Shown one piece after another: positions 57,553-64,000 of a stretch of DNA of 64,000 nt. The DNA lies in assembly GCA_009837885.1 (NCBI GenBank), contig VXSP01000044.1, positions 1-64,000 on the forward strand, given 5' to 3'. Position numbers and translations under genes: made by a program. The stretch's first letter is position 1. Every line of letters starts with the position of its first letter. This DNA comes from Holophagales bacterium. Lineage in GTDB: Bacteria; Acidobacteriota; Thermoanaerobaculia; Multivoradales; Multivoraceae. Below the pieces are notes generated by a model. The model saw only the letters and a list, made by a program, of their open reading frames with translations, ran no database searches and had not been told where the DNA came from.

Positions 57553-58485
57553 ATGGATCGGGTGCGCACGGTTAGGGACGTCCTGCTGCGCCCGACTGCC
57601 GAGAGCGAACTCCCTCGTCTCTCCGAACTGACCGAGGTCGTCTACGGCGTCCGGCGCGAGCCGGAGGTTCTGCGGTGGCTTCTCTTTCATCCCGGTCCGG
57701 GGCCGGAGGTCGAGTCTTCCGTCGCCGAACGGCATGGCCGAATCGTCGGCCACGTGGCGTCGTTGCACTGCCGCTACCGGGTCCATGGCGGAACGGTGAC
57801 GGGTGCTCACCGGATGCTGTGGATGGTTGAACACGCTGCGAGGGGCAGAGCCGGCGTCCCCCTTGCCGGCCGCACGCCCGACACGGACTTCGAGGTCGTG
57901 CTCGGCGGCACCGCCGCAACCAAGGCCATGCTGGTCATGCGCGGCTTTCACGAGGTCGGTGAGGCGCTCGAAGTGCGTCTGAGCACCGCGGCGGCAGGTG
58001 TCGCCGCGGCCAGGCAGACCGGCCTGATGCTGGCCAACTTCGATCCCGCCGCTGCCGGTCCTGCGGCTCCTCGAGACACGCTGGTCAATCTCGCGGAGCC
58101 GGACCACCTGGCATGGCTGGCAGCCTGTCCGGAGCACGACGGGCTGCTGTTCACCCTGGAACGGTCGGGAGAGCCGCTCGGTCCGGTCCTGCTCTACGTC
58201 AACCGGGCGAACGATCCGCCCACCGGTCGGATCGTCCACATGCCGTGGCTTGAAGAGGATGCGGATCTGGCGCTTCTCGCCATCCTCGACCGGCTGGGCC
58301 GGGAGGGCTGCGCCGAGGCGACCGTCCTGACCACGGACGAGGACCTGTTGCGGGCCACGGAGTCGCTGGATGGCGAGGTCTTCTACCGGCGTCCGCTCTG
58401 GTTTCGCAACCCGAACCGCGCTGTCGAGCCGGCTCGCTTCTATCTCACCTACATGGAGGGGGATCTCGCCTACCGGCGGGTGTAG
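57553..58485 (+). CDS. GNAT-like acyltransferase, probable glycan modification
   Basis: A 310-residue protein with a GNAT-type N-terminal half (VLLRPTAESELPRLSELTE, ERHGRIVGHVASLHCRYRV, VEHAARGRAGVPL) and a second alpha/beta half that may be a degenerate second GNAT domain (LLFTLERSGEPLGPVLLYV, LLAILDRLGREGCAEATVL). Positioned after a glycosyltransferase and deacetylase, it could acylate an amino sugar freed by the deacetylase. The catalytic details cannot be read. Confidence 0.65.
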   Translation: MDRVRTVRDVLLRPTAESELPRLSELTEVVYGVRREPEVLRWLLFHPGPGPEVESSVAERHGRIVGHVASLHCRYRVHGGTVTGAHRMLWMVEHAARGRAGVPLAGRTPDTDFEVVLGGTAATKAMLVMRGFHEVGEALEVRLSTAAAGVAAARQTGLMLANFDPAAAGPAAPRDTLVNLAEPDHLAWLAACPEHDGLLFTLERSGEPLGPVLLYVNRANDPPTGRIVHMPWLEEDADLALLAILDRLGREGCAEATVLTTDEDLLRATESLDGEVFYRRPLWFRNPNRAVEPARFYLTYMEGDLAYRRV

Positions 58486-58513
58486 AAGGCGGGCACCGTA
58501 CTTGCCCACTGGA

Positions 58514-58579
58514 TGCGCCGGCGTCCCCGCCGGCTGCCGACGGAGGCGGCCAGGAAATGCGCCGCGAGGCGGCGACGAT
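58514..58579. repeat. Dispersed intergenic repeats between convergent genes
   Basis: 58514-58533 is the inverse complement of 42477-42496 with one mismatch; 58559-58579 repeats 28250-28270 with one mismatch and folds into a short hairpin. All copies lie between convergently transcribed genes, consistent with a shared 3'-end element. Confidence 0.65.
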
Positions 58580-58588
58580 GTTGCGGAG

Positions 58589-59737
58589 CTAGCCCTGCGG
58601 CGTCACCAGGTACTTCTCGCCGGTCGCCTGCTTCGCGTAGACCGCGATGGACGCCGGGTCGAGCGCCTGCCGCAGGGTGACCGTCTTCGCGTAGCTCGAC
58701 GCGAAGGTCGTCTTGATTTCGGCGGCGACCCGCTGCCGGAGCCGTTCCGAGGCCTCATAGCCGATGCGGCGCAGGAAGTGGGGCAGCAGCCAGCCGCCCA
58801 GGCCCCAGGCCATGCCGAAGTTGCGGGTCAGGACGGTCTGGCTGCGGTCGAGGCCGCCGTAGATGTAGACCTGCTTGAGGGTCGCCGAGCCGTAGCGGCT
58901 GTACTCGGGGGCGTTGGCGGAGAGCGCCGCCTCCATCGCGGTCAGGATCTGGCCGGCCAGCTTGCCGCCGCCGGTGGCGTCGAAGCCGAGCGTTGCGCCG
59001 GTGTCGGTGATCGCGGCGACGAGGTCGGCCATGAAGGTCTCGGTACTCAGGTTGACGACGTGGCGGGCGCCGATGCCGCGCAGGAGTTCCTCGTGTTCCG
59101 GCCGGCGGACGACGTTGACCAGCGGCACGCCGTCCGCGGTGCAGATCTTCTGGAGCATCTGGCCGAGGTTGGAGGCGGCGGCTGTGTGGACCAGGGCCGT
59201 GTGGCCCTCGAGCCGCATCGTCTCGACCATGCCCAGGGCGGTCAGCGGATTGACGAAGCAGGAGGCGCCTTCCGCGGGCGTCGTGCCTTCGGGCAGCGCC
59301 AGGCACTGCCGGGCCTCGGCCAGCCGGTACTCCGCGTACATCGAGCCGCCGAGGACGGCGACCGTGCGGCCGACCAGGGCCTGGGCTGCAGGCGACGAAC
59401 CGGCGGCGACGACCACGCCGGCGCCCTCGTTGCCGGTCGGTATGGCCTGACCGAGGCGACCGGCGACCAGCCGCGCCAGTCCCTTGGGGAGGTCGGCGAC
59501 TACCACGGGGCCGTGTTCTCCGTCGGACGCGCGGACCGTGGAGACGTCGGCCGGTCCGAACAGCACGCCCAGATCGGACGGGTTGATCGGCGACGCCTCG
59601 ACCCGGATGACGACCTGGTCCGGACCGGGTTCCGGCACCGGGACCCTGACCAGCGCCAGTTCGACCGTGCCTCCGCCACTGTCATCGGCGCGGATCGTGG
59701 AGCGGATTGCGAGGCCGTCGGCGGGGAGTTCGGTCAT
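58589..59737 (-). CDS. Zinc-independent MDR oxidoreductase (quinone-reductase-like)
   Basis: A 382-residue medium-chain dehydrogenase/reductase. The catalytic domain has VEASPINPSDLGVLFG and PTGNEGAGVVVAAGSSPAA; the nucleotide part has CFVNPLTALGMVETMRLEG, HTAAASNLGQMLQKICTAD and GFDATGGGKLAGQIL. The structural and catalytic zinc cysteines of alcohol dehydrogenases are absent, as in quinone/enoyl reductases. NAD(P)H-dependent reduction of an activated alkene or quinone is likely. I chose ATG 59737 because family homology starts just after it. Confidence 0.85.
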   Translation of the reverse strand: MTELPADGLAIRSTIRADDSGGGTVELALVRVPVPEPGPDQVVIRVEASPINPSDLGVLFGPADVSTVRASDGEHGPVVVADLPKGLARLVAGRLGQAIPTGNEGAGVVVAAGSSPAAQALVGRTVAVLGGSMYAEYRLAEARQCLALPEGTTPAEGASCFVNPLTALGMVETMRLEGHTALVHTAAASNLGQMLQKICTADGVPLVNVVRRPEHEELLRGIGARHVVNLSTETFMADLVAAITDTGATLGFDATGGGKLAGQILTAMEAALSANAPEYSRYGSATLKQVYIYGGLDRSQTVLTRNFGMAWGLGGWLLPHFLRRIGYEASERLRQRVAAEIKTTFASSYAKTVTLRQALDPASIAVYAKQATGEKYLVTPQG

Positions 59738-59805
59738 GGTCGGTTTCCGGTTGGTTGAGGTGTGAGCGGCGGCGAGGCTATCGCGGCCGGGGCGTGCCGG
59801 ACGAC

Positions 59806-59811
59806 TATGCT
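59806..59811 (+). promoter_or_regulatory. Candidate -10 box of the alkA-like gene
   Basis: TATGCT ends 11 bases before the ATG at 59823, implying a leader of only a few bases. Confidence 0.35.
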
Positions 59812-59822
59812 CCCGCTCCGGG

Positions 59823-60746
59823 ATGCCGCACGTCGTCTGCTCGCTCGAAGCGCCCTGCCGGCGGCCCTTCGATGTCCGGGGCCTGCTTGAGTTCTTCGCG
59901 GTCCGCGCGTTGCCCGGCGTCGAGGTCGTCGACACGGAGCGCCTGCTCTACTGCCGGACGATCGACCTCGCGCGACTGTTGCCGGTTGCGCCGGAAAGCG
60001 GTCCATGCCCCGGCGTCCTGCAGGTCGACTTCGGCGGCTCCCGCATGTGTGCGGAAGTACGTGCCACTGCGGGTGGAGGGCTCGAATCATGCCGCGAGGA
60101 AGAGGTCGAACGGCGAGTGCGGCGACTGTTCGACCTCGACGCGAACCCGGACGCCATTCGCTCCGGCCTGAGCGACCACTCCGAACTGGCCTCGGGCGGC
60201 CAGAGCCCGGCAGGCGTACGGATTCCCGGCGCCTGGTGCCGCTTCGAGACCGCGGTGCGGGCCGTCCTGGGACAGCAGATCTCGGTGGCCGGCGCCCGCA
60301 CCCTGGCCGGCCGCCTCGTCGCCGCGCTGGGCGCGGAGCTTCCGGAGTCGCTGCGGACCCCCGGCCTGGAGCGCACCTTCCCGCTGCCGGAGCGGGTTGC
60401 CGCGTTCGACCTGCGGACGATTGGCCTGCCCGCGTCCCGGGCGCAGGCGCTGCGTGCCATGGCCGCGGAGGTGGCGGCGGGCCGCCTGCGCATGGACGCC
60501 GAGCCGGCGGAGGTCCGCGAGCGGCTGCTCGCGATCAAGGGCATCGGCCCGTGGACGGTCGAGTACGTCGCCATGCGCGCGCTGGGCGACGCCGACGCCT
60601 TTCCGGCCAGCGATCTGGGGCTGCGCAAGGCGGTGAACCCCGACGAGCCGCCGAGCGCGGTCGAACTGGAGGCGATGGCCGAGAGCTGGCGACCTTTGCG
60701 CGCTTACGCCGCGATTTCGTTATGGCGTCGAGGCGGCGGGGGTTGA
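59823..60746 (+). CDS. alkA: AlkA-type DNA-3-methyladenine glycosylase II
   Basis: A 307-residue repair enzyme of the HhH-GPD superfamily that removes alkylated bases. It has the AlkA N-terminal domain (about 1-110) and the catalytic half: FETAVRAVLGQQISVAGAR, helix-hairpin-helix AIKGIGPWTVEYVAMRALG and catalytic aspartate in FPASDLGLRKAV. No Ada domain is attached. An alkyltransferase gene follows 134 bases downstream, so both direct alkylation-repair routes sit together. Confidence 0.92.
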   Translation: MPHVVCSLEAPCRRPFDVRGLLEFFAVRALPGVEVVDTERLLYCRTIDLARLLPVAPESGPCPGVLQVDFGGSRMCAEVRATAGGGLESCREEEVERRVRRLFDLDANPDAIRSGLSDHSELASGGQSPAGVRIPGAWCRFETAVRAVLGQQISVAGARTLAGRLVAALGAELPESLRTPGLERTFPLPERVAAFDLRTIGLPASRAQALRAMAAEVAAGRLRMDAEPAEVRERLLAIKGIGPWTVEYVAMRALGDADAFPASDLGLRKAVNPDEPPSAVELEAMAESWRPLRAYAAISLWRRGGGG

Positions 60747-60880
60747 GACGGACGGCCGGGAGTTACGCTACGGAACGGACGTACTCAATAGGGTAATCGG
60801 CGCCGCGAAGGCGACGGGGTGGGTCACCCGGGTTGCCGGCTAGCGGACTCGTCGATACCCGACCGCAAGGAGACCGACCG

Positions 60881-61417
60881 ATGACCGCGACCTACCACGA
60901 CCTCGACACCCCGATCGGCACCCTCCGGCTGGTAGGCGGTGAAGACTCGATCGATCGCATCGAGCTGCCGAACCGGGCGGCCGGGGCACCGGACGCTGCC
61001 TGGGAAACGGCCGACGGAGACCTGCCGGCGGCGTTGGCGGACACCAGGCGGCAGCTTGAGGAGTACTTTGCCGGCGAGAGGCAGGAGTTCGACCTGCCGC
61101 TCAGCGCCGGCGGCACGGAGTTCCAGCAGCGGGTCTGGGCCGAACTGCGGCGCATCCCGTTTGGCGAGACGATCTCCTACGGGGAACTCGCGGCGCGGAT
61201 CGGCAAGCCGTCGGCCTCAAGGGCCGTGGGCGCCGCGAACGGCCGCAACCCGCTACCGGTCGTCGTGCCCTGCCATCGGGTGATCGGCAGCGACGGCCGC
61301 CTGACCGGCTTCGGCGGAGGCCTGCCGACGAAGCAGGCGTTGCTGGACCTGGAACAGCGGGTGGCCGGAAGGCAGCTACGGCTTTCGCCGGTGCTAAGCT
61401 CGCGCGCGACTTCGTAG
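60881..61417 (+). CDS. ogt: Methylated-DNA-protein cysteine methyltransferase
   Basis: A 178-residue Ogt/MGMT enzyme that takes O6-alkyl groups onto its own cysteine. N-terminal RNase H-like domain, then FQQRVWAELRRIPFGETIS, the recognition helix SYGELAARIGKPSASRAVG and active-site PVVVPCHRVIGSDGRLTGF with the PCHRV cysteine. AAGGAGA at 60867-60873 sets ATG 60881. Paired with AlkA upstream. Confidence 0.93.
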   Translation: MTATYHDLDTPIGTLRLVGGEDSIDRIELPNRAAGAPDAAWETADGDLPAALADTRRQLEEYFAGERQEFDLPLSAGGTEFQQRVWAELRRIPFGETISYGELAARIGKPSASRAVGAANGRNPLPVVVPCHRVIGSDGRLTGFGGGLPTKQALLDLEQRVAGRQLRLSPVLSSRATS

Positions 61418-61458
61418 GCAGTTTCCCAGCCAGAGCGACCTCCACCTGGAGATTCCGG

Positions 61459-62829
61459 ATGCGCACATCTCGACTCGTGTTTGCCGCGGCCACGGCCGTC
61501 CTTCTCTTCGCCGGCGCCGCCATCGCCGCGCCGCCCGCCACGGAGAACTGGCCGGCCTTCCGCGGCCCGGATGCGATGAGCGTCGCCGACGACGACCCCC
61601 GCCTGCCGGACACCTGGAGCACGACGGAGAACGTGGCCTGGGCCGTCGATGTGCCGGGCCTGGGATGGTCCTCGCCGATCGTGCAGGGCGATCGCGTCTA
61701 CGTGACCACGGTGTGGAGCGAGGGCGACGTCGAGGAGCCGAAGAAGGGTCTCTACCTCGGCGGCAACCGGATGCAACCGTCCGCCGACCAGCACCACTGG
61801 GCGGTCTTGTGCTTCGAGGTGGAGACCGGCGAGAAGTGCTGGGAACGGGAGGTGCTGGTCGGGGCGCCGGACTTTCCGCGTCACCTGAAGAACACCTACG
61901 CCTCGGAGACTCCGGTCACGGACGGCCAGCGGATCTACGCCTACTTCGGCAACGTCGGCGTCTTTGCCTTCACGCTCGACGGCGAGCCGCTCTGGGAGCA
62001 GCGCTTCGAGGTGGTGCGGACGCGCTTCGGTTGGGGTACGGCGGCGTCGCCGGTCGTGCACAACGGGCAGCTCTACGTCGTGAACGACAACGAGGACCAG
62101 TCCTTCCTGATGGCCCTCGACGCCGAGACCGGCGAGGAGCTGTGGCGCGACGCCCGCGAGGAGGGGAGCAATTGGGCGACCCCCTTCGTGTGGGAAAACG
62201 AACTCCGCACGGAGGTGATCACGCCGGGTACCGACCAGGTGCGCTCGTACGACGAGCAGGGCAACCTCCTGTGGCACTTCGGCGGCATGTCGTCCATCGC
62301 GATTCCGCAGCCGTTCTCAAAGTACGGCCTGCTCTACGTGTCGTCGGGCTACATCGGTGACCAGGTCCGCCCGGTCTACGCGATCAAGCCGGGCGCCGAA
62401 GGCGACATCACGCTGGAGAAGGACCAGCAGAGCAACCGCTGGGTGGTCTGGTACCAGCCCCAGGCCGGCGCCTACAACCCGACGCCGCTGATCTACCGCG
62501 ACCGCTTCTACACCCTGCTCGACCGTGGCTTCTTCACTGCGCACGATCCGAAGACGGGCGCCGAGGTCTACGGCAAGCAGCGGATCGAACGCGGCTCGGG
62601 CGCCTTCACGGCGTCGCCCTGGGCTTACAACGGCAAGGTCTTCGTGCTCAGCGAGGACGGCGACACGTTCGTGATCGAGGCCGGCGACGAGTTCCAGGTC
62701 GTCGGCAAGAACTCGCTCGACGAGATGGCCATGTCGACGCCGGCGATCGCCGACGGCAGCCTCTACGTCCGCACCCGGAGCAAGCTGTACCGGATCACGA
62801 ATCAGGCGGGCGGCGCGAGCGGGCCCTGA
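61459..62829 (+). CDS. Secreted PQQ-like beta-propeller protein
   Basis: A 456-residue protein with a signal peptide (AAATAVLLFAGAAIA) and a PQQ/WD-type eight-bladed propeller. Blades recur with the tryptophan-docking form: ENWPAFRGPDAMSVADDD, GLGWSSPIVQGDRVYVTT, LMALDAETGEELWRDAREE, GQLYVVNDNEDQSFLMALD. This is the BamB/PQQ-repeat type; no PQQ ligand set is evident, so a scaffold or sugar-acting periplasmic role is possible. Its TGA overlaps CTG of the next frame. Confidence 0.85.
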   Translation: MRTSRLVFAAATAVLLFAGAAIAAPPATENWPAFRGPDAMSVADDDPRLPDTWSTTENVAWAVDVPGLGWSSPIVQGDRVYVTTVWSEGDVEEPKKGLYLGGNRMQPSADQHHWAVLCFEVETGEKCWEREVLVGAPDFPRHLKNTYASETPVTDGQRIYAYFGNVGVFAFTLDGEPLWEQRFEVVRTRFGWGTAASPVVHNGQLYVVNDNEDQSFLMALDAETGEELWRDAREEGSNWATPFVWENELRTEVITPGTDQVRSYDEQGNLLWHFGGMSSIAIPQPFSKYGLLYVSSGYIGDQVRPVYAIKPGAEGDITLEKDQQSNRWVVWYQPQAGAYNPTPLIYRDRFYTLLDRGFFTAHDPKTGAEVYGKQRIERGSGAFTASPWAYNGKVFVLSEDGDTFVIEAGDEFQVVGKNSLDEMAMSTPAIADGSLYVRTRSKLYRITNQAGGASGP

Positions 62830-64000
62830 ACGCCGGGCCAGCCGCGGTCGCGCTCTGGCTCGGTCTGACGGCGATCGTCCAGCCGGCCTCCGCTGTCGAC
62901 TTCGACGCGGTGGCGGAGGTGTTCCGCAGCCGCTGCGCCGGTTGTCACACGGAAAGCGGTCCGGCGCCGTTCGCGTTGCGGACGTTCGAACAGGCGCGCG
63001 CCTGGTCGTCCTCGATCCGCCGGGCGGTGGCCTCGGGAGCGATGCCTCCATGGCATGCCGACCCGCGCTACGGCGAGTTCGCGAATGACCGGCGTCTGCC
63101 GGCGTCGGAGCGAGCGAAGCTGCTGGCCTGGATCGATGGCGGCAGGTTGCCTGGGTCGGCATCGCGGGAGGCGGTGGCCCTGGAACGGCCCGCCTCTCCC
63201 GGAGGAATCGACTGGAGTATCGGCACTCCCGACCTCGTCTTTGAGCTGCCGGAAGAGGTGACGGTGCCCGCGGCCGGTGACGTTCCGTACCACGGCTACC
63301 GCGTGGAGACGGGTCTGGGCGAGGACATCTGGATCCAGGCGGCGGAGACGCAGCCCGGCAATCCGGCCGTGGTCCATCACATCATCGTGCAGGCGTTCCC
63401 GGGCGGCGGCGCGGTCCGCGAAAGACCCGCCGGCGATCCGCGGACGGCGGGGGATCTCGGTGGTTACGCGCCGGGAACCGGCCCCCTCGTCATGCCGCCC
63501 GGGGTCGGCCGCCGGCTTCCCGCGGGCGCCGTGCTCGACTTCCAGATGCACTACACGCCGACCGGAAGGGAAGAGACGGACCGGAGCCGGATCGGCCTGA
63601 TCCTGGCGGCCGAGCCGCCTCGCCACGAGTCCCTCACGGCGCTCTGCTCGACGCCCTTTCTGTGGATTCCGGCGGGCGAGCGCGATGTCCGGTTCGAGGC
63701 CGAGCTGACTTTCCCGCGCGCCACCCGCCTGCTGTCGCTCAGGCCGCACATGCACCTGCGCGGCGACACGTTCGAGTTCCGGGCGGAGTATCCGGACGGA
63801 CGTTCCGAGATTCTGCTCCTGGTCACCGGCTACGACTTCAACTGGCAGACGACCTACCGGTTCGCCGAGCCCAGGCTGCTTCCTGCCGGGACCCGGCTTC
63901 GCTGCACGGCGACCTACGACAACAGCGGCGCCAATCCGCTGAACCCCGATCCGACCCGGGACGTCTCCTGGGGACGCGAGACGACGGACGAGATGATGAT
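62826..64000 (+). CDS. Cytochrome c plus copper type II ascorbate-dependent monooxygenase-like protein (cut by window end)
   Basis: The reading frame stays open to the window end (391 codons). After a signal-like segment (AVALWLGLTAIVQPASA) comes a haem c motif RCAGCHTESGPAPFALR, then a copper-monooxygenase-type domain: PAVVHHIIVQAFPG, VMPPGVGRRLPAGAVLDF, MHYTPTGREETDRS and LRPHMHLRGDTFEFRAEYP, with His pairs that bind copper in the PHM/DBH superfamily. No ATG, GTG or TTG is available; CTG 62826 overlaps the PQQ stop (CTGA) and precedes the signal-like segment. The 3' end is outside the window. Confidence 0.75.
   Translation, partial: MNAGPAAVALWLGLTAIVQPASAVDFDAVAEVFRSRCAGCHTESGPAPFALRTFEQARAWSSSIRRAVASGAMPPWHADPRYGEFANDRRLPASERAKLLAWIDGGRLPGSASREAVALERPASPGGIDWSIGTPDLVFELPEEVTVPAAGDVPYHGYRVETGLGEDIWIQAAETQPGNPAVVHHIIVQAFPGGGAVRERPAGDPRTAGDLGGYAPGTGPLVMPPGVGRRLPAGAVLDFQMHYTPTGREETDRSRIGLILAAEPPRHESLTALCSTPFLWIPAGERDVRFEAELTFPRATRLLSLRPHMHLRGDTFEFRAEYPDGRSEILLLVTGYDFNWQTTYRFAEPRLLPAGTRLRCTATYDNSGANPLNPDPTRDVSWGRETTDEMM

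Noticed and set aside
1..64000. CRISPR arrays, tRNA/rRNA genes, prophage or IS elements
   Set aside because: No regularly spaced repeats, no cloverleaf with CCA-type ends, no transposase, integrase or phage structural protein was recognised in any frame.

Overview
The window is GC-rich, tightly packed, free-living bacterial chromosome. I see no tRNA, rRNA, CRISPR array, prophage or insertion sequence. Single-chain acyl-CoA carboxylase, CxxCH-bearing exoproteins, a streptogramin-lyase-like propeller, a cytochrome/copper monooxygenase, PQQ-type propellers, modular LRR/FN3/Calx-beta/PKD proteins and a recurrent C-terminal module (NDSG..WFF, VKVLDG, WVF) suggest an uncultured Acidobacteriota or related soil/marine lineage. 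That placement is inference from gene style only.

Layout. 0.1-6.2 kb: acyl-CoA carboxylase, GNAT, secreted protein and MATE exporter. 6.3-7.3 kb: a 129-aa secreted peptide, a 28-aa membrane peptide, hairpins and a remnant of a membrane-protein gene whose intact relative lies at 16.8-17.3 kb. 7.3-13.9 kb: a 1535-aa LRR/CxxCH/FN3/Calx-beta/PKD exoprotein and a Vgb-like propeller. 14.0-17.3 kb: hipBA and three tandem four-helix membrane proteins. 17.3-20.7 kb: DUF481 protein and a modular serine hydrolase. 20.8-25.9 kb: TPR lipoprotein, thioesterase, carboxylesterase, acyl-CoA dehydrogenase. 26.0-31.3 kb: omega-aminotransferase, SDRs, sulfatase-like protein. 31.4-36.8 kb: MBL hydrolase, LolD-like ATPase, FtsX-type permease, MFS. 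36.8-42.4 kb: SDR, MBL, conserved hypothetical, phosphoesterase, PD-(D/E)XK protein, aminotransferase, glyoxalase. 42.5-46.8 kb: DUF6165 protein, GT4, MltA, MetX. 46.8-52.6 kb: a run of three secreted proteins led by a peptidyl-arginine deiminase. 52.7-58.5 kb: VOC protein, outer-membrane barrel, SQD1-like epimerase, glycosyltransferase, deacetylase, acetyltransferase. 58.6-64 kb: MDR oxidoreductase, AlkA and Ogt repair enzymes, PQQ propeller and a cut-off cytochrome/copper monooxygenase.

Expression style. Many first genes have a TAnnnT hexamer only 6-9 bases before the start codon and no Shine-Dalgarno sequence, which fits leaderless mRNA. Downstream genes are often joined by ATGA, GTGA, TTGA or TGATG stop/start overlaps. 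Three genes (thioesterase, MFS, phosphoesterase) are each preceded by a 20-28 codon mini-ORF that begins with a diverged copy of that gene's own first codons and stops exactly on the real start codon. A fourth mini-ORF (55636-55677) is itself apparently leaderless. These start-duplicating, translationally coupled mini-ORFs are the most unusual pattern I found.
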